Notes: generated by a model not told the origin, from the sequence alone. A stretch of DNA of 5,223 bases from an uncultured Candidatus Saccharibacteria bacterium (GCA_948511255.1 CAOQNC010000044.1:1-5223); one strand, 5' to 3'; shown: positions 1-4,183, numbered from the stretch's first letter. A program made the numbers and translations.

Positions 1-253
1 CTATAACATACTGTTGTACCATTCTCTGTGCCGTTGCATTATACCATGATTCAAAATATTAGGGGACTATAACTCTCACCATTCGCGAACGCAATCATTC
101 TTGATTATACCATGATTCAAAATATTAGGGGACTATAACCTTTCCAAGGCTGGCCAGCCGACATTCGTTATTATACCATGATTCAAAATATTAGGGGACT
201 ATAACTGAACTTGGTCGCGCCAAATCAATCCGCGGATTATACCATGATTCAAA
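1..253 (-). CRISPR. CRISPR array end, type II-C-like repeats, 4 spacers
   Basis: Three complete identical 36-bp repeats lie at 38-73, 104-139 and 170-205. A 7-bp repeat end (1-7) shows that the array continues off the left edge, and a terminal half repeat lies at 236-253. The four spacers (8-37, 74-103, 140-169, 206-235) are all exactly 30 bp and unlike each other. In crRNA sense (minus strand) the repeat starts GTTATAGTCCCC and ends ATGGTATAAT. This resembles the Campylobacter jejuni Cas9 type II-C repeat, which starts GTTTTAGTCCC and ends ATGGTAAAAT. The terminal repeat matches only its first 18 plus-strand bases, so it has lost its crRNA 5' half. It sits at the transcription-upstream end, as known for type II-C arrays. 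No cas gene is visible. No spacer matches anything I can see in the window. The II-C assignment rests on repeat similarity and the anti-repeat at 2556-2590. Confidence 0.96.
236..244 (-). promoter_or_regulatory. Extended -10 promoter inside the terminal CRISPR repeat
   Basis: On the minus strand the repeat ends in TGGTATAAT, a perfect extended -10 element (TGn then TATAAT). The same nine bases end every complete repeat (38-46, 104-112, 170-178). Transcription would start about 7 nt downstream, inside the adjoining spacer. The terminal half repeat keeps this element although its other half is lost. This is the arrangement known from Neisseria type II-C arrays, where each repeat drives its own short crRNA. 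Promoter activity here is inferred from sequence only. Confidence 0.75.
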
Positions 254-305
254 TAACACGAAACACCCATTCTCTTAAATCCTGCCGTCCATAGAGAAAA
301 ATAAT

Positions 306-500
306 TTATTTACGTCTGAACCGAGCTTTAATTCGCGCAGAGCAGGCGTTGATTTTAGCTGTCTGCTGGTTAAGGTAGCCCGCGAACCGCTCCTCGGCAG
401 CAACCGCACTCTGAATGCGCCCTTCACGCTTCCTGCGTTTTACAGCCTTGCGCACTCGACGCTCAGCTACCGTTTCAAGTGGTAGTGGTAAAATAACCAT
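306..500 (-). CDS. Small basic hypothetical protein beside the CRISPR array
   Basis: This is a 64-residue open frame, very rich in Arg, Lys and Ala, with RRK at its C terminus. I recognise no family. The region around residues 14-27 (RRVRKAVKRRKREG) is strongly positively charged and could contact nucleic acid, but that is only composition. No Shine-Dalgarno precedes the ATG. Instead a perfect extended -10 (510-518) lies 9 nt upstream, so the message would have almost no leader. The gene reads toward the CRISPR array, whose terminal repeat begins 52 bp past the stop with no clear terminator between. Transcripts could therefore run into the array. It is divergent from the broken tail gene, and the two overlap by a few bases at 497-500. 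It may be a chance ORF. Confidence 0.45.
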   Translation of the reverse strand: MVILPLPLETVAERRVRKAVKRRKREGRIQSAVAAEERFAGYLNQQTAKINACSARIKARFRRK

Positions 501-790
501 TATATCTACATTATACCACAGCTGCTAAAATTGCTGCTGGTGCAGTTGGCAACGTGCAGCTTAGTTACAACGCTGTCGGGCTTCAGGAGATTAACAGGAG
601 CCCTGTAGGACCTTTTGTCGCATCTAATAACGGGTCGAGTTTTGTTGTCGGCATCACATTAGCACTATCTCTATCTCTCGACATTAGCAGTATCTCATCC
701 GGATCAAAAGTGCTGGTCGATTCCATGATTCAAGGAAACTCCGGAGATGGAGGAAATCGCGAACTATTTAGCCGGTATGTTCCCAGTTAA
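497..790 (+). pseudogene. 5'-truncated phage tail-fibre fragment, frameshifted
   Basis: The frame is open from 497 after a TAA at 494-496, but it has no credible start. The only candidate is a GTG at 554 with no ribosome-binding site. The conceptual protein before 554 (TTAAKIAAGAVGNVQL) already looks like tail-fibre sequence, so the gene's 5' part is missing. The fragment is rich in Ser, Gly, Ile and Leu. It runs through SMIQ at about 722-733 and then leaves its natural frame. The continuation ETPEMEEIANYL is in the frame one base further on, implying one extra base near 731-737 (CAAGGAAA). The residues after that point up to the stop at 790 are probably read out of frame. The 3' part of the same ancestral gene is 747-1178. 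I read this as decay of a phage or prophage structural gene; a sequencing error could explain the frameshift but not the missing start. Confidence 0.6.
510..518 (-). promoter_or_regulatory. Extended -10 promoter for the 306-500 ORF
   Basis: The minus strand reads TGGTATAAT, identical to the nine bases that end each CRISPR repeat. It lies 9 nt before the ATG at 500, giving an expected start of transcription near 503. No convincing -35 is needed for an extended -10. It overlaps the open frame of the tail-gene fragment on the other strand, which supports that fragment being non-functional here. Confidence 0.55.
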
Positions 791-1178
791 GCAGATAGAT
801 TTTTCAACGGTTTACTCCGTCGGCTCGCTCTATATGTCGACTGCGGCAACTAACCCGTCAAACTACTTTTCTGGAACCGCATGGGAGACATTTTCGGTCG
901 GTCGAACTCTTATCGGTGTCGACCCAAATGATACTGCTTTCAACGCGTCGAACAAAACAGGCGGTGAGAAGACGCACAAATTGACAACAGACGAAATACC
1001 ATCGCACACTCACAGCACTCGCATCGGTACCGGCAGCGGCTCATATTCTTATAATGTTCAGGGTTTGCCAGTCGGAACGGACGCCAGCACGACAACGACA
1101 GGCGCAACTGGTGGTGGGCAAGCGCACAATAACTTGCCGCCTTATGTCACGTGCTATATTTGGCGCAGAACGGCATAG
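747..1178 (+). CDS. Phage tail-collar/baseplate Gp10 C-terminal domain protein
   Basis: This 143-residue ORF carries the hallmarks of the tail-collar/Gp10 C-terminal family. VGSLYMSTAATNPSNYF is at about 25-41, followed by an FSVGRTLIGVD segment, a GGEKTHKLTTDEIPSHTHS block and the closing NNLPPYVTCYIWRRTA. The HTH of SHTHS matches the His-x-His motif that binds metal in phage fibre tips. In phages this domain ends a receptor-binding or baseplate protein. The ATG at 747 has only AAGGA 10 nt upstream, and sensible protein continues upstream in the same frame (ETPE) until a TGA at 726. The ORF is therefore most likely the 3' portion of the broken gene starting at or before 497, rather than an independent gene. 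The two frames overlap at 747-790. Family assignment is strong; function here is doubtful because no other phage structural gene is nearby. Confidence 0.8.
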   Translation: MEEIANYLAGMFPVKQIDFSTVYSVGSLYMSTAATNPSNYFSGTAWETFSVGRTLIGVDPNDTAFNASNKTGGEKTHKLTTDEIPSHTHSTRIGTGSGSYSYNVQGLPVGTDASTTTTGATGGGQAHNNLPPYVTCYIWRRTA

Positions 1179-1194
1179 CTGCCACGGCTGGCGC

Positions 1195-1392
1195 CTAGTC
1201 CTTACGTTTCTGGCCGTATTTCGCAATGCGCGCGGCTACGGCCTTTTTGGCACGCTCGCTACGCTGTTCAGGGGTGAGTTTTGCCCAAGCTCGTTTACCG
1301 CCTTTACTAGAGCCGACATTCATCTTATCGTAGGCATCAGCCTTACGCTTCAACTCATCATAAAGTTTTTTGGGGATAGCAATTTTTTCCAT
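1195..1392 (-). CDS. Small basic GGK-type hypothetical protein
   Basis: The protein has 65 residues from the ATG at 1392. An earlier in-frame ATG at 1404 would give 69. I prefer 1392 because GGAG (1399-1402) sits 6 nt before it, while 1404 has no ribosome-binding site and lies within a few bases of the predicted transcript start. The N-terminal half (IAIPKKLYDELKRKADAYDK) looks like one helix. The C-terminal half SSKGGKRAWAKLTPEQRSERAKKAVAARIAKYG matches a pattern common in small phage- and plasmid-borne proteins (GGK...LTPEQRSE.A+KA..AR). I know of no defined function for that pattern; DNA or RNA binding is only a guess from charge. It is convergent with the tail gene, whose stop is 17 bp away. 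It lies downstream of the 22-residue ORF and of two promoters (1581-1609 and 1409-1417). Confidence 0.75.
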   Translation of the reverse strand: MEKIAIPKKLYDELKRKADAYDKMNVGSSKGGKRAWAKLTPEQRSERAKKAVAARIAKYGQKRKD

Positions 1393-1408
1393 ATTTTTCT
1401 CCATGGCG

Positions 1409-1417
1409 GTTATAGCA
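1409..1417 (-). promoter_or_regulatory. Extended -10 just before the 1392 gene
   Basis: The minus strand reads TGCTATAAC, one mismatch from a perfect extended -10. Transcription would start near 1402, leaving a leader of about 10 nt that holds the GGAG and leads to the ATG at 1392. This copies the layout of the gene at 1723. The element lies inside one arm of an 11-bp inverted repeat (1412-1422). Confidence 0.4.
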
Positions 1418-1422
1418 AGGGG

Positions 1423-1451
1423 TTGACTTTTCCTTTCCTTTAATTTAATAT
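1423..1451 (+). promoter_or_regulatory. Possible plus-strand (antisense) promoter
   Basis: TTGACT (1423-1428), 17 bp, then TAATAT (1446-1451). Transcription would begin near 1458 and run antisense to the 22-residue ORF and its leader. No plus-strand gene follows before 1723. The region is AT-rich, so chance is a real alternative. Confidence 0.3.
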
Positions 1452-1460
1452 AAGTTTAAG

Positions 1461-1529
1461 CTACTTCTTCTTCGCTGGAGGGGTGGCTTTTTTGAGAACC
1501 ACTCGGATTTCGATTTTTTCTACTTCCAT
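1461..1529 (-). CDS. 22-residue small ORF with strong Shine-Dalgarno
   Basis: The ATG at 1529 is preceded by AAAGGAGG (1534-1541) with 4 nt between, the strongest ribosome-binding site in the window. The peptide MEVEKIEIRVVLKKATPPAKKK ends at TAG. It is charged and strand-like, then Pro/Ala/Lys-rich, with no hydrophobic segment, so it does not look like a type I toxin. A consensus promoter with a palindromic operator (1581-1609) lies 52 bp upstream, and the 65-residue gene starts 69 nt downstream on the same strand. It could be a leader peptide controlling that gene, a small phage-derived protein, or a degraded gene end. I recognise no family. The promoter, ribosome-binding site and ORF together make translation likely. 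Confidence 0.6.
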   Translation of the reverse strand: MEVEKIEIRVVLKKATPPAKKK

Positions 1530-1580
1530 ATTTCCTCCTTTCTCCGCCGTTTTAATTTGCTATCCCCTTGCTATGTTTCT

Positions 1581-1609
1581 ATTATATCAAAGCGACTTTG
1601 ATAAGTCAA
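1581..1609 (-). promoter_or_regulatory. Consensus promoter with palindromic operator
   Basis: On the minus strand, -35 TTGACT (1609-1604), a 17-bp spacer, then -10 TATAAT (1586-1581). The spacer is filled by the perfect dyad TATCAAAG-CGA-CTTTGATA (1585-1603, plus-strand reading), which overlaps the -10 by two bases. A dimeric repressor bound there would block RNA polymerase, so this is a strong operator candidate. The predicted transcript starts near 1574 and would carry the 22-residue ORF and then the 65-residue gene. Confidence 0.8.
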
Positions 1610-1694
1610 CACTTTTTTGGAAGATTTTTGACTTTTTTCCGGAGTTTTCCACAAGCGTTATGATAATGTTTATGTTTTGAGAAAGAAGGAGTTC

Positions 1695-1703
1695 TGGTAT
1701 AAT
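1695..1703 (+). promoter_or_regulatory. Extended -10 promoter and RBS of the 1723 gene
   Basis: TGGTATAAT at 1695-1703 predicts a transcript start near 1710, exactly where the Shine-Dalgarno AAGGAG (1710-1715) begins. The ATG at 1723 follows after 7 nt. An in-frame ATG at 1702 lies inside the -10 element and so is unlikely to be on the message. Confidence 0.7.
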
Positions 1704-1722
1704 GGAGTTAAGGAGAAAATAT

Positions 1723-2268
1723 ATGGACTGGATCACACTCGTCATTAGTGTTTTAATCTCGGTGCTAGGCGCTGTTGCCACGAGCTTCTTGACATTGGGG
1801 AAGTATAAGGAGAAAGTAGACCGGTTGGAAAAAGATAATGCTGAATATCGACAAAAACTAGAACAGCTAGGAAAAGATGGCGAAGTCATGAAGGAACGGG
1901 TTCAAAATATCCAAAAAGCCGTGGACAATCTGGCGAATACTGCCAAAGCAAATAGCCCAATTAAGTTGACCGATAAGGGGTGGGAGATTCTGAACGATAG
2001 CGGTTGTTACAAAATATTTGAAGAAAACAAGGACATATATCTAAAAGAGCTTGAAGAGAAGGCTCCGCGTTCTCAATATGATGTTCAAGAAAAGGCATAT
2101 GCGCTTATGAGCGACAAATATAACGCACCAGAGTTCCGGCCGATAGAGGCATGGGCATTTAACCACGGAAAGACGATGGATGAAATTATTCGATTATGTG
2201 GATACCCTCTACGCGACTACTACTTTGAAAAACATCCAGAAATTGTAAATCCTAAAGAGCAGTATTGA
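1723..2268 (+). CDS. Membrane-anchored coiled-coil hypothetical protein
   Basis: The protein has 181 residues from the ATG at 1723, chosen because AAGGAG is 7 nt upstream and the alternative ATG at 1702 overlaps the promoter. Residues 4-25 (TLVISVLISVLGAVATSFLTL stretch) form one transmembrane helix. Residues 27-72 are a charged heptad-like segment, probably a coiled coil. Residues 78-172 form a compact domain starting SPIKLTDKGWEIL, with YDVQEKAY at 119-126 and GYPLRDYYFEKHPEI at 160-174. I have seen similar LT-KG...YDVQE...LRD..L domains in bacterial hypothetical proteins with the same membrane plus coiled-coil build, but know no defined function. The likely topology is a short N terminus outside and the domain in the cytoplasm. 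The gene is followed by a terminator at 2315-2349, and its stop overlaps the -35 of the next promoter. A link to defence or phage exclusion is possible from location only. Confidence 0.85.
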   Translation: MDWITLVISVLISVLGAVATSFLTLGKYKEKVDRLEKDNAEYRQKLEQLGKDGEVMKERVQNIQKAVDNLANTAKANSPIKLTDKGWEILNDSGCYKIFEENKDIYLKELEEKAPRSQYDVQEKAYALMSDKYNAPEFRPIEAWAFNHGKTMDEIIRLCGYPLRDYYFEKHPEIVNPKEQY

Positions 2269-2293
2269 CAAACCGCCTTTGGTTTGCTATACT
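2265..2293 (+). promoter_or_regulatory. Near-perfect sigma-70-type promoter with dyads
   Basis: TTGACA (2265-2270), exactly 17 bp, then TATACT (2288-2293). The -35 contains the TGA stop codon of the preceding gene. The spacer holds the dyad AAACC-N6-GGTTT (2270-2285), and AAACCG recurs at 2304-2309, so GGTTT can also pair downstream; this looks operator-like. Transcription would begin near 2300 and meet a terminator hairpin about 15 nt later. It may make a roughly 50-nt RNA or read through toward the probable tracrRNA. Confidence 0.7.
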
Positions 2294-2314
2294 GATAACA
2301 AGTAAACCGACTTC

Positions 2315-2349
2315 AAGCCCCGTCCTCTCTTTTGAGGGTTGGGGCTTTT
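2315..2349 (+). terminator. Rho-independent terminator
   Basis: The stem AAGCCCC (2315-2321) pairs with GGGGCTT (2341-2347). An inner stem CCTC/GAGG closes a TCTTTT loop, and the hairpin ends in TTTT. It is 46 bp past the stop of the 1723 gene and also directly follows the promoter at 2265-2293. The U tract is short, so some read-through is possible. Confidence 0.8.
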
Positions 2350-2555
2350 AGCAAGCCCAAAATCGGCGCAGCGCGTTCGTGATAAAATCGCCACGCCAAA
2401 AATAACAAACAAATACGGTTGGTCGTGTTCGCGCTCGAAATACGCTCAACCGTCATAACATGGTTCGACCATTTTCGTAAAGTTAGGAAAATGGTTCGCC
2501 AGCATCCAAAAGCCGTGATGACGAGCGGTCTAGGTTTAATTGAGCTAAAATGGGG
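2350..2555. other. Structured non-coding stretch
   Basis: No convincing gene is seen here. A plus-strand frame with a TTG at 2419 has no ribosome-binding site and runs through the anti-repeat. Structure is frequent: ACGGTTG (2415-2421) with CAACCGT (2447-2453); ATGGT-TCG-ACCAT (2460-2472); and a perfect 9-bp stem ACCATTTTC (2468-2476) with GAAAATGGT (2487-2495). The last two share an arm and so are mutually exclusive folds. A possible extended -10 TGATAAAAT lies at 2380-2388. It may be the leader of a long tracrRNA precursor or unrelated. Confidence 0.4.
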
Positions 2556-2641
2556 AATTACAGTGGTTCAAACTGCTAAGGGGCTACAATCTTTTTTCAC
2601 CAATCGGTGTAAGGCAATAATATCATCTATTCAAATAATGC
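2556..2641 (+). ncRNA. Probable tracrRNA (anti-repeat and tail)
   Basis: The plus-strand RNA at 2556-2590 pairs with the crRNA repeat in two helices. In the first, UAAGGGGCUACAAU-type sequence (2579-2590) pairs with crRNA GUUAUAGUCCCCU, with one mismatch and one bulged U. In the second, 2559-2572 (core GGUUCAAA at 2565-2572) pairs with crRNA UUUGAAUCAU-GUA, with one mismatch. A 5-6 nt internal loop separates them. That is about 24 pairs in total, the imperfect duplex expected of a Cas9 tracrRNA. The GCUACAAU end also matches the Neisseria type II-C anti-repeat end. Downstream is a small hairpin CACC-AATC-GGTG (2598-2609), then UAAGGC, possibly the nexus. A TAAAAT at 2546-2551 could be its -10, but no -35 is clear. 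The 3' end is uncertain: no good terminator appears before the convergent gene, and a T6 run at 2592-2597 is unexplained. Confidence 0.65.
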
Positions 2642-2815
2642 TCAATTCATCCTAGTACAGGAAAACAGGCCACCGAAGAAGAGGCGTAAGATCTTCCTTA
2701 GGACAGGACGAAGCAATGCAAATGACAGAGAAAAAACACTCTGCCCACGGAGATTTTCAGCAGTTAAGTATGTTTCTTTGCGGCTATAGGTAACTTTTCG
2801 ACGGTAATGCGCCAT
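2642..2815 (-). CDS. 57-residue basic hypothetical protein
   Basis: The ATG at 2815 is preceded on the minus strand by GAAAGGA (2827-2821) with 5 nt between, a good ribosome-binding site. Upstream is a plausible promoter (2863-2891). The protein starts MAHYRRKVTYSRKETYLTAE, continues NLRGQSVFSLSFALLRPVLR and ends in a hydrophobic, basic tail (residues 41-51) followed by FSCTRMN. Its stop is TGA. Residues 24-53 are amphipathic and hydrophobic enough for membrane contact, but no clean transmembrane helix is present. I do not recognise a family. It is divergent from the gene at 2954 and convergent with the probable tracrRNA, whose tail ends at about the position of this stop. The promoter, ribosome-binding site and sensible composition favour a real gene. 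Confidence 0.65.
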   Translation of the reverse strand: MAHYRRKVTYSRKETYLTAENLRGQSVFSLSFALLRPVLRKILRLFFGGLFSCTRMN

Positions 2816-2862
2816 GCTCTTCCTTTCTATGTTATTACGATTCTCCCGCCCTATTCATCTCC

Positions 2863-2891
2863 ACTATATATAAAAATGGTGAAAAAAGCAA
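2863..2891 (-). promoter_or_regulatory. Promoter of the 57-residue gene
   Basis: Minus strand: -35 TTGCTT (2891-2886), 17 bp, then TATAGT (2868-2863). The predicted transcript start is near 2856, giving a leader of about 40 nt with the GAAAGGA ribosome-binding site. The surrounding AT-rich DNA offers other -10 registers. Confidence 0.45.
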
Positions 2892-2938
2892 GATTATTTG
2901 TAAGAAATTTCGCTCATCGCTCTAATCTCCTTCTCCCA

Positions 2939-2947
2939 TGCTATAAT
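2939..2947 (+). promoter_or_regulatory. Extended -10 promoter, probably leaderless
   Basis: TGCTATAAT at 2939-2947 is a perfect extended -10. The ATG at 2954 begins 6 nt later, which is where transcription should start. The message of the 2954 gene would thus begin at or next to its start codon with no ribosome-binding site. Confidence 0.7.
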
Positions 2948-2953
2948 ATACCC

Positions 2954-3451
2954 ATGAAACTATCTCCAATTAACAAATCAATTTACACAACTTTAATCAC
3001 CGAAGATGCGGCGGTCGGCGACCGCTTCGTTCTCCGCAAGGCCTCGCATGACCTTTGCGACGACGAAGCCATCGGCGCAACGTTGATTCTCTCCGGGATC
3101 GAAAGCCAGACCGACGAAAAGGCCAAGAAAGGAAAGAAAGCCGATGATCAGGCCTTGACTCTCGCCGACGATTTCTGCTATGTCGCAAACTCCGTCAAGA
3201 CCGTCGCCCGCGGCACCTATTCCGCCGGCCGACTCTACGACCAGTTCGAGAAATACCTCGTCGTCGCCGTCGAATTCACCCTCTGCGGCTTCGCCATCTG
3301 CAAAGTCCTCGGCGAAATCGATCCGAAGACTGACCTCCCCGAGCTTCCGGATATGGAATATTCCAACGTCTGGACGACTCCGGCTGTCGATGACTGGTTT
3401 GACGAAAGCGAACACGTCGACAACACGCCGGCCAATGCTCTCGACGAATAA
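2954..3451 (+). CDS. Hypothetical protein, 165 residues, leaderless start
   Basis: The frame is open further upstream (from 2807), but I place the start at the ATG at 2954. The perfect extended -10 at 2939-2947 would lie inside any longer gene, and GC-rich codon use begins only after 2954. The protein starts MKLSPINKSIYTTLITEDAA. It has a Lys-rich insert at about 55-64 (EKAKKGKKAD) and a hydrophobic stretch at about 100-117 (YLVVAVEFTLCGFAICKVL, interrupted by Glu). The C terminus is acidic (DDWFDESEHVDNTPANALDE). No signal peptide and no catalytic motif are evident, and I do not recognise a family. It is followed after 70 bp by the CYTH gene on the same strand, with no terminator seen between, so the two may form an operon. 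Codon choice (many C-ending codons, GC-rich) differs from the left part of the window. Confidence 0.85.
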   Translation: MKLSPINKSIYTTLITEDAAVGDRFVLRKASHDLCDDEAIGATLILSGIESQTDEKAKKGKKADDQALTLADDFCYVANSVKTVARGTYSAGRLYDQFEKYLVVAVEFTLCGFAICKVLGEIDPKTDLPELPDMEYSNVWTTPAVDDWFDESEHVDNTPANALDE

Positions 3452-3521
3452 AGCCGCCGCACGAAACCGGCGAAAATATAAACTCGCCGCCTAGGAAACG
3501 GCAAAAAGAAAGGAACGACGC

Positions 3522-4163
3522 ATGTCAGAATCAAAATCTCAGCCAGAAACCAAGCAATCCGCAGAAAACGCGGAAATCCAACCTGAGATTGAGGCTACTT
3601 TCATCAATATAGACAAGGATCAACTCCGCGCTAAGCTGAAGGAACTTGGCGCCAAACTTCTCCAGCCCGAAACTCTCATGCGTCGCACCATTTTTGACAT
3701 TGATGAGCATTCTTTTGTGCGTGTGCGCGACGAAGGGAATCGTATCACGATGTCCTATAAGCATCTTGATACGCTTTCCCTCTCCGGCATGAAAGAAATT
3801 TGTCTCGACGTCAATAACTATAATGACGCTATTAACTTTGTCAAGGTTTGCGGGCTGAAACCGAAAGCTCTACAAGAAACCTTGCGCGAAGAATGGGAAC
3901 TAGACGGCGTTGAGCTCGATATAGATACTTGGCCGTGGCTCCCGAGTTATGTTGAGATTGAGGGTCCGAGCGAGGCGGCGGTCAAATCTGTTGCCGACAA
4001 ACTCGGCTTCGACATGGCCGACGCTCTCTACGGTTCGGTCGACGAGGTTTACAAGATTTATTACAACGTCACTCGTCACGATATTAACTATTGCCCCGAA
4101 ATCAAGTTCACAGATATTCCCGACTGGCTCGCCGCCAAACGTCGCGATCAGCCCTTGCGCTAG
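3522..4163 (+). CDS. CYTH domain protein (class IV adenylate cyclase/ThTPase-like)
   Basis: The protein has 213 residues. The ATG at 3522 has AAAGGA (3509-3514) 7 nt upstream. Residues 1-20 are a Glu/Lys/Gln-rich disordered lead. The CYTH signature begins at EIEATF (22-27) and continues through LKELGAKL (39-46), MRRTIFD (53-59), FVRVRDE (65-71) and SYKH (78-81). KEICLDV follows at 91-97, then LREEWELDGVELDIDTWP (121-138) and YVEIEG (143-148). CYTH enzymes form an eight-stranded tunnel that binds triphosphates and divalent metal through the ExExK acid pair and opposing Arg/Lys. Members include CyaB adenylate cyclases and triphosphatases. Here the usual Lys of ExExK is Thr (E22-I-E24-A-T26), while the other basic and acidic positions look kept. 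Substrate cannot be told from sequence. It probably shares a transcript with the 2954 gene; no terminator is seen after its stop. Confidence 0.9.
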   Translation: MSESKSQPETKQSAENAEIQPEIEATFINIDKDQLRAKLKELGAKLLQPETLMRRTIFDIDEHSFVRVRDEGNRITMSYKHLDTLSLSGMKEICLDVNNYNDAINFVKVCGLKPKALQETLREEWELDGVELDIDTWPWLPSYVEIEGPSEAAVKSVADKLGFDMADALYGSVDEVYKIYYNVTRHDINYCPEIKFTDIPDWLAAKRRDQPLR

Positions 4164-4183
4164 CCTAAACTTTAGCGGGACCT

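Larger units (their letters stand above)
1412..1574. repeat. 11-bp inverted repeat enclosing a 22-residue ORF
   Basis: ATAGCAAGGGG at 1412-1422 and its exact complement CCCCTTGCTAT at 1564-1574 flank the tiny ORF. The predicted transcription start of the minus-strand promoter is about 1574, so the first 11 nt of the message could pair with the segment just ahead of the 65-residue gene. A second inverted pair, GTTGACTT at 1422-1429 and AAGTCAAC at 1603-1610, lies at the same ends. The pairings are seen in sequence; a regulatory role is inference. Confidence 0.6.

Noticed and set aside
723..733. 11-bp match to the CRISPR repeat (CCATGATTCAA) in the tail gene fragment
   Set aside because: It lies in coding sequence with no extension on either side and no pairing partner, so chance is likely.
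1180..1200. GCCA/TGGC hairpin between convergent genes as a terminator
   Set aside because: The stem is only four pairs and has no T tract in either direction.
1483..1680. Plus-strand ORF of 65 codons starting GTG
   Set aside because: It runs antisense over the 22-residue ORF and its promoter, has no ribosome-binding site, and its composition reflects AT-rich DNA.
1702..1722. Earlier ATG of the membrane protein
   Set aside because: The ATG is part of the TATAAT element, and the strong AAGGAG fits the ATG at 1723.
2419..2655. 78-codon plus-strand ORF with TTG start
   Set aside because: It has no ribosome-binding site and a rare start, runs through the anti-repeat and hairpins, and its protein has no recognisable character.
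2739..2757. Hairpin CTCTG/CGGAG followed by ATTTT as a tracrRNA terminator
   Set aside because: It is weak, has a poor U tract and lies inside the convergent 57-residue gene.
2807..2953. Upstream extension of the 2954 gene
   Set aside because: The perfect extended -10 lies inside it, there is no ribosome-binding site, and it overlaps the divergent promoter of the 57-residue gene; codon use changes at 2954.
2993..3415. Long minus-strand frames opposite the 2954 gene, and similar ones opposite 3522-4163
   Set aside because: They are shadows of GC-rich coding sequence; no ribosome-binding sites or promoters.
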